Source: Pseudobutyrivibrio sp. UBA1225 (GTDB lineage: Bacteria > Bacillota > Clostridia > Lachnospirales > Lachnospiraceae). From it: a stretch of 64,000 nt of DNA. Made by a program: the position numbers and the translations under genes. The stretch is taken from positions 17,968 to 81,967 of the forward strand of contig DBWZ01000094.1 of NCBI GenBank assembly GCA_002309345.1, read 5' to 3'. Below, in pieces: positions 43,898 to 51,195 of the stretch (position 1 is its first letter; each line of letters opens with the position of its first letter). The notes beneath the pieces are model-generated. The model was not told the origin of the DNA and did not search any database. It was given only the letters and a program-made list of their open reading frames with translations.

Positions 43898-44003
43898 AAC
43901 TTGTACAGCATAAAGTGTACTTGTACACAATGGGAAAGCACGAAAATTGGCGGTGCAGTGGCAGGAAAATACAACTTGCGATAATGGGTGTACAAGTTGT
44001 ATT
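43898..44003 (+). promoter_or_regulatory. AraR-like operator cluster upstream of araA
   Basis: ACTTGTACA (43899-43907), GTGTAC-TT-GTACAC (43915-43928) and GTGTACAAGTTGTA (43988-44001) resemble the ACTTGTAC half-sites of Bacillus AraR. AATACAACTTG (43968-43978) forms an 11-base inverted repeat with 43993-44003. An AraR gene is not in the window. Confidence 0.5.
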
Positions 44004-44106
44004 CTTGAATTAGTTGTTAATTAATTCTTGCGAAGGGGGCTTTGCTATTTGGGAAGCAAAACTTTTCTTAAGCAAGACATGGAAGGTAGTTTTGGGAGGT
44101 AATCAA

Positions 44107-45606
44107 ATGAAGACACAAGAGAATTACAAATTTTGGTTTTGTACAGGTTCACAGGATTTGTACGGTGACGAGTGCTTGGCTCACGTTGCAGCACATTCAA
44201 GAGAGATAGTTGAGGCTCTTAACAAGTCAGGCCGTCTTCCTTTTGAGGTTGTGTGGAAGCCAACTATGATTACAAACGAGGTAATCAGACTTACATTTAA
44301 CGAGGCTAACAACGATCCATTCTGTGCAGGCGTCATCACATGGATGCACACATTCTCACCTGCTAAGTCATGGATTCTTGGACATCAAGAGCTTAGAAAG
44401 CCACTTTGTCATCTTCACACACAGTACAATCGTGAGATTCCATACGAGACAATGGACATGGATTTCATGAACGAAAACCAAGCTGCTCACGGTGATAGAG
44501 AGTACGCGCACATCCTATCTAGAATGGGCATCGAGAGAAAGACAATAGTTGGTTATTGGCAGGATGCAGAGGTTCAGGACAAGCTTGCTTCTTGGATGCG
44601 CACAGCAATCGGAATTGTTGAGTCTAGTCACATCCGCGTTATGCGTGTTGCCGACAACATGAGAAATGTTGCTGTTACCGAAGGTGACAAGGTAGAGGCT
44701 CAGCTTAAGTTTGGTTGGGAGGTTGACGCTTATCCAGTTAACGAAATCGCAGAGGCAGTAGATGCTGTTTCTCAATCAGATGTAAACGTACTTGTTGACG
44801 AATACTATGACAAGTATGATATCTGCCTTGAGGGCAGAGACCCAGAGGAGTTCAAGAAGCACGTTGCTGTACAGGCACAGATTGAGCTTGGTTTTGAGAG
44901 ATTCCTTGAGGAGAAGAACTATCAGGCAATCGTTACTCACTTTGGTGACTTAGGTGCGCTCAAGCAGCTTCCAGGTCTTGCAATTCAAAGACTTATGGAA
45001 AAGGGCTATGGCTTTGGCGCAGAGGGTGACTGGAAGGTTGCAGCTATGGTTCGATTGATGAAGATCATGACAACAGGTATGAAGGATGCTAAGGGTACTT
45101 CAATGCTTGAGGACTATACATACAATCTTGTAAAGGGCAAGGAAGGAATCATTCAGGCTCACATGCTTGAGATTTGTCCTACAATCGCAGAGGGTCCAAT
45201 TCAGATTAAGTGCCAGCCACTTTCAATGGGCAATCGCGAGGATCCAGCTCGTCTTGTATTCCAGTCAAAGACCGGTAAGGGTATTGCAACATCACTTATA
45301 GACTTAGGAAATCGCTTTAGACTCATCATCCAAGATGTTGATTGTAAGAAGGTTGAGAAGCCTCTTCCAAAGCTTCCTACAGCTATCAACTTCTGGGAGC
45401 CACAGCCTGATTTCTATACAGGCACAGAGGCTTGGCTTCTTGCGGGTGGAGCTCATCATACAGCATTTACTTATGATCTTACTGCAGAGCAGATGGGAGA
45501 TTGGGCTGCTGCTATGGGTATCGAAGCAGTTTACATCGACAAAGACACCAGAATTCGCGACTTTAAGCGCGATCTTGCTATCGGAAATGTGGTTTTCGGT
45601 AAGTAA
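44107..45606 (+). CDS. araA: L-arabinose isomerase
   Basis: 499 residues, the normal length of AraA, which converts L-arabinose to L-ribulose. The opening Phe-Trp-Phe-Cys-Thr-Gly-Ser-Gln-Asp-Leu-Tyr-Gly is characteristic, and a metal-binding Gly-Ala-Glu-Gly-Asp-Trp-Lys segment and a C-terminal Gly-Gly-Ala-His-His are present. GGGAGG fixes ATG 44107; the 31-codon upstream extension is a leader. Putative AraR sites precede it. Confidence 0.96.
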   Translation: MKTQENYKFWFCTGSQDLYGDECLAHVAAHSREIVEALNKSGRLPFEVVWKPTMITNEVIRLTFNEANNDPFCAGVITWMHTFSPAKSWILGHQELRKPLCHLHTQYNREIPYETMDMDFMNENQAAHGDREYAHILSRMGIERKTIVGYWQDAEVQDKLASWMRTAIGIVESSHIRVMRVADNMRNVAVTEGDKVEAQLKFGWEVDAYPVNEIAEAVDAVSQSDVNVLVDEYYDKYDICLEGRDPEEFKKHVAVQAQIELGFERFLEEKNYQAIVTHFGDLGALKQLPGLAIQRLMEKGYGFGAEGDWKVAAMVRLMKIMTTGMKDAKGTSMLEDYTYNLVKGKEGIIQAHMLEICPTIAEGPIQIKCQPLSMGNREDPARLVFQSKTGKGIATSLIDLGNRFRLIIQDVDCKKVEKPLPKLPTAINFWEPQPDFYTGTEAWLLAGGAHHTAFTYDLTAEQMGDWAAAMGIEAVYIDKDTRIRDFKRDLAIGNVVFGK

Positions 45607-45730
45607 AACACACCGGCAGGGACACAATAAATCTGGTTTATGGTAAGTAAAACACATCGGCAGGTAACATAATAAATTTGATTTATGGTAAATAAAATTA
45701 CACTATCAGGTAATAAAAAGGATTGTGGCA
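45598..45730 (+). repeat. Three degenerate 44-45-bp tandem repeats at the araA 3' end
   Basis: Units start at 45598, 45642 and 45687 (GGTAAGTAAAACACAYCGGCAG...), copy 1 covering the araA stop codon. Copies 1 and 2 are close to 85% alike; copy 3 is weaker. Confidence 0.75.
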
Positions 45731-45753
45731 AAAATTTATTAGCTATAAAATTT

Positions 45754-45798
45754 AAACTGTCTTGGGAAAGCGATTTTTCAAGACAGTTTGATTAAAAT
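45754..45798 (+). terminator. Terminator-like hairpin between araA and the transaldolase gene
   Basis: An 11-bp stem (45754-45764 with 45779-45789), followed by a broken T stretch. Confidence 0.65.
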
Positions 45799-45909
45799 TT
45801 TTGTGAGCATAGATTTCAAGTGCTGACAAAAATCATAAAGTTATATAAATGCTTTGATTTTGGGGAGTTTGCAAAACCAGAGCATGGTTAGAAAAGGAGA
45901 TATTTAAAA

Positions 45910-46566
45910 ATGAAGTTATTTGTAGACACAGGAAAAATCGAGGACATTAAGAAGGCAAACGATCTAGGCGTGATTTGTGGTGTTACTACAAATCCATCCC
46001 TTATCGCAAAAGAGGGTGGACGCAGCCAAGAGGAAATCCTTAAGGAAATTGCTTCTATAGTTGATGGTCCTATCTCAGGAGAGGTTAAGGCTACAACAGT
46101 TGACGCAGAAGGCATGATTAAGGAAGGTCGTGAGATTGCAGCACTTCATCCTAACATGATTGTAAAGATTCCTATGACACTTGAAGGGCTCAAGGCTGTA
46201 AAGGTTCTTTCGGCAGAGGGCATCAAGACAAACGTAACTTTAATTTTTACAGCTAACCAGGCAATCCTTGCTGCAAATGCTGGTGCAACTTATGTTTCAC
46301 CATTCCTTGGCAGACTTGATGATATCAACCAGCCAGGTATCGAACTCATCCGTGACATCGCAGATATCTTTGATATCTACGGATACGAGACACAGATTAT
46401 CGCAGCTTCAATCCGCAATCCAATGCATGTGCATGATTGTGCTCTCGCAGGCGCGGATATTGCAACTGTACCTTATTCTGTAATTGAGAATATGACAAAG
46501 CATCCACTTACAGATGCAGGTATTGAAAAGTTCCAAAAAGACTACATAGCAGTCTTCGGAGAATAA
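45910..46566 (+). CDS. Transaldolase / fructose-6-phosphate aldolase family (TalC/Fsa type)
   Basis: 218 residues, the short Fsa/MipB subfamily. The Schiff-base lysine is Lys86 in Val-Lys-Ile-Pro-Met-Thr; Thr-Thr-Asn-Pro-Ser and Thr-Asn-Val-Thr-Leu-Ile-Phe are family motifs. It probably acts as the pentose-phosphate-pathway transaldolase, given its place between araA and the kinase; an Fsa-type aldolase is the alternative. AAAAGGAGA precedes the start. Confidence 0.9.
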   Translation: MKLFVDTGKIEDIKKANDLGVICGVTTNPSLIAKEGGRSQEEILKEIASIVDGPISGEVKATTVDAEGMIKEGREIAALHPNMIVKIPMTLEGLKAVKVLSAEGIKTNVTLIFTANQAILAANAGATYVSPFLGRLDDINQPGIELIRDIADIFDIYGYETQIIAASIRNPMHVHDCALAGADIATVPYSVIENMTKHPLTDAGIEKFQKDYIAVFGE

Positions 46567-46597
46567 AAACTAGCGGCTTTACATTAGGTTGAGGCTC

Positions 46598-46684
46598 GCT
46601 GGTTACAATCTCAAGCCTGAGATATTGTCTCCGGTGACTAAGAATGTCACCTGCGACAACACTCAGAGCTTGATATTTACCAGC
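46598..46684 (+). ncRNA. Structured RNA element, copy A
   Basis: An 87-base hairpin with nested stems: GCTGGT/ACCAGC outside, CAAGC/GCTTG, CTGAG/CTCAG, TTGTC/GACAA, and GTGAC/GTCAC at the tip. It lies between the transaldolase and kinase genes. Probably a cis RNA element. Confidence 0.6.
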
Positions 46685-46708
46685 TACTTGAACACTAAGT
46701 TGAGGCTC

Positions 46709-46793
46709 GCTGGTTACGACTACAAGCATTAGATTACTCTGCTCAGCAAAGAAAGCTTCGCTTGAGTAACCTAATAGCTTGAAGTCTACTAGC
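46709..46793 (+). ncRNA. Structured RNA element, copy B
   Basis: The same architecture as copy A with different bases: GCTGGT/ACTAGC, CAAGC/GCTTG, ATTAG/CTAAT, TTACTC/GAGTAA. The shared GTTGAGGCTCGCTGGTTAC lead-in precedes both copies. Confidence 0.6.
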
Positions 46794-46847
46794 TATCTAT
46801 ACTTAAGCATAACAATGTATTTAGTTTTTAGAACGGGGGTCTAATTT

Positions 46848-48443
46848 ATGAATTTTAATGAAATTATTGCTGAAGGTAAGACTACGGCGTTAGGTATCGA
46901 ATTTGGTTCTACACGTATTAAGGCCGTGCTTGTAGACGAGGACAACAAGGTTCTTGCCCAGGGCGACCACGAGTGGGAGAACCACTTAGACAATGGAATC
47001 TGGACATATCCTCTTGAAGAGGTATGGGCTGGCGTGCAGGATTGCTATGCCAAGCTAAAGGCAGATGTGTATGGTAAGTACGATGTTAAACTTAAAAAGA
47101 TTGGTGCAATCGGTTTTTCAGCTATGATGCACGGTTATCTTGCATTTGACAAGGATGACAATCTTTTAGTTCCATTTAGAACATGGAGAAATACAATCAC
47201 AGGTGAGGCTGCAGCGGAGCTTTCTAAGGAGCTCAACTTTAACATGCCTCAGCGTTGGAGTATTTCTCACTACTATCAGTGCATTTTAAATAATGAGCCA
47301 CACGTTAAGAACGTAGCTTATTTCATGACACTTGCTTGCTATGTTCATTACAAGATGACAGGCAAAAAAGTGGCAGGTGTTGGCGAGGCATCTGGTATGT
47401 TCCCAATCGATTCAAAGACATGTCAGTATGACAAGGCAATGCTTGAAAAGTTCAACAAGCTTGCTGCTAATCATGGCATCACTACAAAGGTTGAAGATTT
47501 GATGCCTCAGGTACTTGTGGCAGGTGACGACGCAGGAACGCTTACCGCCGATGGTGCAAAGCTTCTTGATCCAACAGGCGAACTCGAGCCAGGATGTCCA
47601 CTTGCTCCACCAGAGGGTGACGCAGGTACAGGTATGGTTGCAACAAATGCTGTATCAGTTGGAACAGGAAATGTATCAGCAGGTACATCAGTATTTTCTA
47701 TGGTTGTTATGGACAAGCCACTTTCTAAGCCATACGAAGAAATCGACATGGTCACAACTCCAACAGGCGAGGCTGTTGCCATGGTACACTGCAACAACTG
47801 TACTTCAGATTTAAATTCTTGGATTGGAATTTTCAAGGAATTTGCTGATGCATTCGGCATGGAAATTTCAATGAATGATATTTATGGAACACTTTATCGC
47901 AAGGCACTTACAGAGGATGCAAATTGCGGAGGAGTTCTTTCATACAACTTCTTTGGCGGTGAGCCAGTAGTTGGCGTCAACGAAGGCCGTCCTATGATTG
48001 TAAGACAGCCTGACGCAAAGTTTAGTCTTGCGAACTTTATGCGTTCAAATCTTTATGGCGCACTTGCTGTACTTAAAGTCGGTAACGATATTCTCTTAAA
48101 GCAGGAGCATGTAAAGGTTAAATCTATCACCGGTCACGGTGGATTCTTCAAGACAAAGGGTGTTGGACAGTCTGTTCTTGCAGCAGCATTAAATGCGCCA
48201 ATCACTGTTATGTCTACAGCAGGTGAAGGAGGCGCTTGGGGTATGGCTGTACTTGCCAACTTCTGCATCCGCGGCGACAAGAGCATGAACATGCAGCAGT
48301 ATCTTGATAACAAGGTTTTCGCAGATCAGGAGTCAACTACAATGGAGCCAGATCCAGATATGGTTAAGGGATACGACGAATATATCGCCGAGTACAAAAA
48401 GGCTCTCAAGGCCGAGGCTGCCGCAGTAGAAGCGTGGAGATAA
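46848..48443 (+). CDS. FGGY-family pentulokinase, probable L-ribulokinase
   Basis: 531 residues, an FGGY sugar kinase with the N-terminal Gly-Ile-Glu-Phe-Gly-Ser-Thr-Arg-Ile-Lys phosphate loop and a C-terminal Gly-His-Gly-Gly-Phe-Phe-Lys segment. It is not the classical AraB sequence type and would often be annotated as xylulokinase; the araA and araD neighbours argue for L-ribulose as substrate. A GGGGG site precedes ATG 46848. Structured RNA elements lie before and after it. Confidence 0.85.
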   Translation: MNFNEIIAEGKTTALGIEFGSTRIKAVLVDEDNKVLAQGDHEWENHLDNGIWTYPLEEVWAGVQDCYAKLKADVYGKYDVKLKKIGAIGFSAMMHGYLAFDKDDNLLVPFRTWRNTITGEAAAELSKELNFNMPQRWSISHYYQCILNNEPHVKNVAYFMTLACYVHYKMTGKKVAGVGEASGMFPIDSKTCQYDKAMLEKFNKLAANHGITTKVEDLMPQVLVAGDDAGTLTADGAKLLDPTGELEPGCPLAPPEGDAGTGMVATNAVSVGTGNVSAGTSVFSMVVMDKPLSKPYEEIDMVTTPTGEAVAMVHCNNCTSDLNSWIGIFKEFADAFGMEISMNDIYGTLYRKALTEDANCGGVLSYNFFGGEPVVGVNEGRPMIVRQPDAKFSLANFMRSNLYGALAVLKVGNDILLKQEHVKVKSITGHGGFFKTKGVGQSVLAAALNAPITVMSTAGEGGAWGMAVLANFCIRGDKSMNMQQYLDNKVFADQESTTMEPDPDMVKGYDEYIAEYKKALKAEAAAVEAWR

Positions 48444-48463
48444 TGAATTATCAACTTGTTACA

Positions 48464-48531
48464 CTCTCAAGCCTGAGATATTGTCTCTAGTGACTGCAAA
48501 TGTCACCTTCGACAACACTCAGGATTGAGAG
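48464..48531 (+). ncRNA. Structured RNA element, copy C
   Basis: CTCTCAA/TTGAGAG outside, then CTGAG/CTCAG, TTGTC/GACAA and GTGAC/GTCAC as in copy A. It lies between the kinase and araD genes and ends 30 bases before the araD start. Confidence 0.6.
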
Positions 48532-48560
48532 CATATCGAGCGGATTTAGGAGAATGTAAT

Positions 48561-49256
48561 ATGTTAGAGAATTTAAAAAAACAAGTATACGAAGCAAACA
48601 TGGAGCTTCCTAAAAGAGGTTTAGTGACATACACTTGGGGAAATGTTTCAGGCATTGACCGTGAAAGCGGCATCTTCGCTATCAAGCCATCAGGTGTTGA
48701 ATACGAGGATTTAAAGCCAGAGGATATGGTGCTTGTCAATCTTGACGGTGAAGTTGTAGAGGGCAAGTATCGTCCAAGTTCTGATACAGCTACTCACTGT
48801 GAGCTTTATAAAAAGTACGACAACATTGGCGGTGTCGTTCATACTCATTCGACCTATGCAGTAGCATGGGCTCAGGCAGGCAGAGATATTCCTTTATATG
48901 GAACAACTCATGCAGATTATTTCTGCGGTACAATTCCATGCACAAGAAATCTCACACCAGAAGAAATTGATGCAGCCTACGAGGTAAACACTGGCAAGGT
49001 TATCATCGAAACCTTTGATGAGAGAGGCATTAACACAAAGTATGTGCCAGGCGTTATCTGCAAAAACCACGGTCCATTTACATGGGGCAAGGATGCGGAC
49101 CAAGCTGTTTACAATGCAGTAGTTCTTGAAGAGGTTGCGAAGATGGCACTCTTCACAGAGCAGGTTAATCCACAGGTTGAGCCAGCTCCAGATTGCATCC
49201 GCGACAAACATTTCAATCGTAAACACGGTGCAAATGCATACTACGGACAAAATTAA
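48561..49256 (+). CDS. araD: L-ribulose-5-phosphate 4-epimerase
   Basis: 231 residues, the normal AraD length; class II aldolase family. Zinc ligands His-Thr-His-Ser near 97-99 and the later His of Cys-Lys-Asn-His-Gly are present, as is Gly-Thr-Thr-His-Ala-Asp. It converts L-ribulose-5-phosphate to D-xylulose-5-phosphate, the last step of the pathway. TAGGAGA fixes ATG 48561; the longer frame from 48525 crosses RNA element C. Confidence 0.95.
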   Translation: MLENLKKQVYEANMELPKRGLVTYTWGNVSGIDRESGIFAIKPSGVEYEDLKPEDMVLVNLDGEVVEGKYRPSSDTATHCELYKKYDNIGGVVHTHSTYAVAWAQAGRDIPLYGTTHADYFCGTIPCTRNLTPEEIDAAYEVNTGKVIIETFDERGINTKYVPGVICKNHGPFTWGKDADQAVYNAVVLEEVAKMALFTEQVNPQVEPAPDCIRDKHFNRKHGANAYYGQN

Positions 49257-49324
49257 TTCTACTTAATAGAGCGTTAGTTCTTTAGTAGTAGGTAGATTGC
49301 AAAATATTTAGAAATACTTTTTGG

Positions 49325-49363
49325 CGACTAATCTAGAAGATGATTTTAGATTAGTCGTTTTTT
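49325..49363 (+). terminator. Terminator after araD
   Basis: An 11-bp stem (49325-49335 with 49347-49357) followed by TTTTTT. Confidence 0.9.
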
Positions 49364-49382
49364 GCACCTAGGTTTTTGGGGA

Positions 49383-49465
49383 AGTGCAAAAATAACACCT
49401 TGATATAAATAAAGTGCAATATTTGCACTTATATAATTTACAAAAGTGCAAACAGATTGTATAAT
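49383..49465 (+). promoter_or_regulatory. Promoter and AAGTGCAA operator cluster of the toxin-antitoxin pair
   Basis: AGTGCAAA at 49383, a palindrome AAGTGCAATATTTGCACTT at 49412-49430, and AAGTGCAAA at 49444-49452, next to a TATAAT -10 at 49460-49465. The HTH part of the following protein probably binds them for autorepression. Confidence 0.65.
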
Positions 49466-49486
49466 ATGCATACGGAGGTGTCTAAT

Positions 49487-49963
49487 ATGAGTGAGTCTTT
49501 AAAAGAAATAAGAAAAAATATTGGGTATACTCAAAAACAAGCTGCCGAGTACCTAAATGTTTCACTTAGATCATATAAATCATATGAGAATGATCCTAAT
49601 AAAATTGGTTCTATAAAATATAGTTACATGATTGAGCAACTAGAAAAATTAGATTATATAGATGAAACACATGGTATTCTTTCTATTGAAAATATAAAAG
49701 ATAGATGTAGTAATATATTTAAAGAATACAATATTGAATACTGTTATTTATTCGGGTCATATGCTAAAAGTAAAGCTAAAGAGGATAGTGATGTTGATTT
49801 GTTAATATCATCAACTGTTAAAGGTCTAAAATTCTATGGTTTGGTGGAAAAGATATCTACTTCACTTAAGAAAAAAATAGACTTGTTAGATATAAATCAA
49901 CTTGTTGATAATCCAAAATTATTAAACGAAATACTAAAGGATGGAATAAAAATATATGGATAA
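49487..49963 (+). CDS. XRE HTH-nucleotidyltransferase antitoxin (MntA-like)
   Basis: 158 residues. An XRE-type HTH (1-55) is fused to a minimal nucleotidyltransferase domain with the Gly-Ser-x10-Asp-x-Asp motif (Gly90-Ser91, Asp102, Asp104) and a third acid near Asp132. MntA antitoxins AMPylate a Tyr of the HEPN toxin HepT and so neutralise it; fused HTH adds DNA binding. ATG 49487 follows GGAGGTG. The gene overlaps the HEPN gene by 8 bases. Confidence 0.88.
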   Translation: MSESLKEIRKNIGYTQKQAAEYLNVSLRSYKSYENDPNKIGSIKYSYMIEQLEKLDYIDETHGILSIENIKDRCSNIFKEYNIEYCYLFGSYAKSKAKEDSDVDLLISSTVKGLKFYGLVEKISTSLKKKIDLLDINQLVDNPKLLNEILKDGIKIYG

Positions 49964-50288
49964 TGTAAAATATGATGGATATTATCTTGAGAAGATGAAA
50001 TCTGATTTATTGTTTATTGATAGAAATATGATGGGAATAACAAAGACAGAATTTGCTGAAAATGAAATTCTGCAGGATTCCATGATGTTTCGATTAATTC
50101 AAATATCTGAGAATGCTAGAAAGCTTTCTGAAGAATTTAGAGCTAAACAAAGTAGTATTCCTTGGGGCGATATTTTTGGATTAAGAAATAAGATTGTTCA
50201 TGATTATGGGAGAGTGGATTTGGAGATAGTATATGAAACTTTACTGTATGATATCCCTGATGTCTATGAATTATTAAAAGATTTTTAA
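49956..50288 (+). CDS. HepT-like HEPN ribonuclease toxin
   Basis: 110 residues with the HEPN active-site motif Arg77-x4-His82-x-Tyr84 (Leu-Arg-Asn-Lys-Ile-Val-His-Asp-Tyr). In characterised pairs the Arg/His act in RNA cleavage and the Tyr is AMPylated by MntA. All three residues are intact, so the toxin is probably active. It is translationally coupled to the MntA-like gene. AT-rich relative to the arabinose genes, consistent with transfer. Confidence 0.88.
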   Translation: MDNVKYDGYYLEKMKSDLLFIDRNMMGITKTEFAENEILQDSMMFRLIQISENARKLSEEFRAKQSSIPWGDIFGLRNKIVHDYGRVDLEIVYETLLYDIPDVYELLKDF

Positions 50289-50328
50289 TACTATATATTT
50301 TGGCTTTTGATTGTATATGGAGGCAGTT

Positions 50329-51195
50329 ATGGATGAATCAATAATAGTAAAAAAAATGTCGCGCATAGGGATTCTTGGGAATGTTGTGCTAGCGGGCTTC
50401 AAATTATTGGCTGGTATTTTTGGTCATTCTAGTGCCATGATATCTGATGCGGTTCATTCTCTGTCGGATGTTTTTGCAACCTTAATTGCTTATGTGGGGG
50501 TGCTGATGTCCAAGCAGCCCGAGGATGACGAGCATCCATATGGACACGAGCGACTTGAGTGCGTGGCCTCCCTTGCTCTTGGTATTATTCTTGCGGCTAC
50601 AGGGCTTGGTATCGGTTATTCGGGGATTCACAAGATAATCGAGCCTAAGGAACTTGAGATTCCAACCTTGCTTCCTCTAGTTGCCGCAGTTGTGTCAATT
50701 GTTGTGAAGGAAGGAATGTTTTGGTACACAATGCACTATGCCAAGATATTGAATTCGTCTGCCTTCAAGGCTGATGCGTGGCATCATCGTTCCGATGCTA
50801 TTTCTTCGGTTGGCTCCTTCATCGGTATTGGCTTGGCAAAGATGGGATTCCCAATCATGGATCCAATTGCAAGTTTGCTGATTTGCATATGCATCATAAA
50901 GGTTGCTTATGACATTTCAAAAGATGCCTTTGTGAAGATGTTAGATACATCCTGCGGTCAAGAGTTTGAGCAAGATATAAGAAGCTTCATCGAAGCTCAG
51001 CCGGGTGTGGAGCGAATCGATCTGTTGCACACTAGGCAGTTCGGAAACAAGAATTACGTTGAACTTGAAATCGCAGTAAAGGGTGATATTTCGCTTATAG
51101 ATGCCCACAATATTGCTGAAGATGTTCATGACGGCCTGGAGACAAATTATCCAAATATCAAGCATGTGATGGTGCATGTTAATCCACTTGAGTAA
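50329..51195 (+). CDS. Cation diffusion facilitator (CDF) metal transporter
   Basis: 288 residues with six membrane helices and the CDF metal sites: His-Ser-Leu-Ser-Asp in helix 2 (preceded by Ser-Asp-Ala-Val) and His-His-Arg-Ser-Asp in helix 5. A cytoplasmic C-terminal domain carries a His-Val-Asn-Pro end. It probably exports Zn2+, Fe2+ or Mn2+. GGAGG selects ATG 50329. Its last 17 bases overlap the convergent lipoprotein gene. Confidence 0.9.
   Translation: MDESIIVKKMSRIGILGNVVLAGFKLLAGIFGHSSAMISDAVHSLSDVFATLIAYVGVLMSKQPEDDEHPYGHERLECVASLALGIILAATGLGIGYSGIHKIIEPKELEIPTLLPLVAAVVSIVVKEGMFWYTMHYAKILNSSAFKADAWHHRSDAISSVGSFIGIGLAKMGFPIMDPIASLLICICIIKVAYDISKDAFVKMLDTSCGQEFEQDIRSFIEAQPGVERIDLLHTRQFGNKNYVELEIAVKGDISLIDAHNIAEDVHDGLETNYPNIKHVMVHVNPLE

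Noticed and set aside
44014..44106. N-terminal extension of araA by 31 codons
   Set aside because: GGGAGG lies directly before ATG 44107 and the family starts there; the extension lacks a ribosome site.
45598..45730. Tandem repeats considered as a CRISPR array
   Set aside because: Units are contiguous and degenerate, with no unique spacers and no cas genes nearby.
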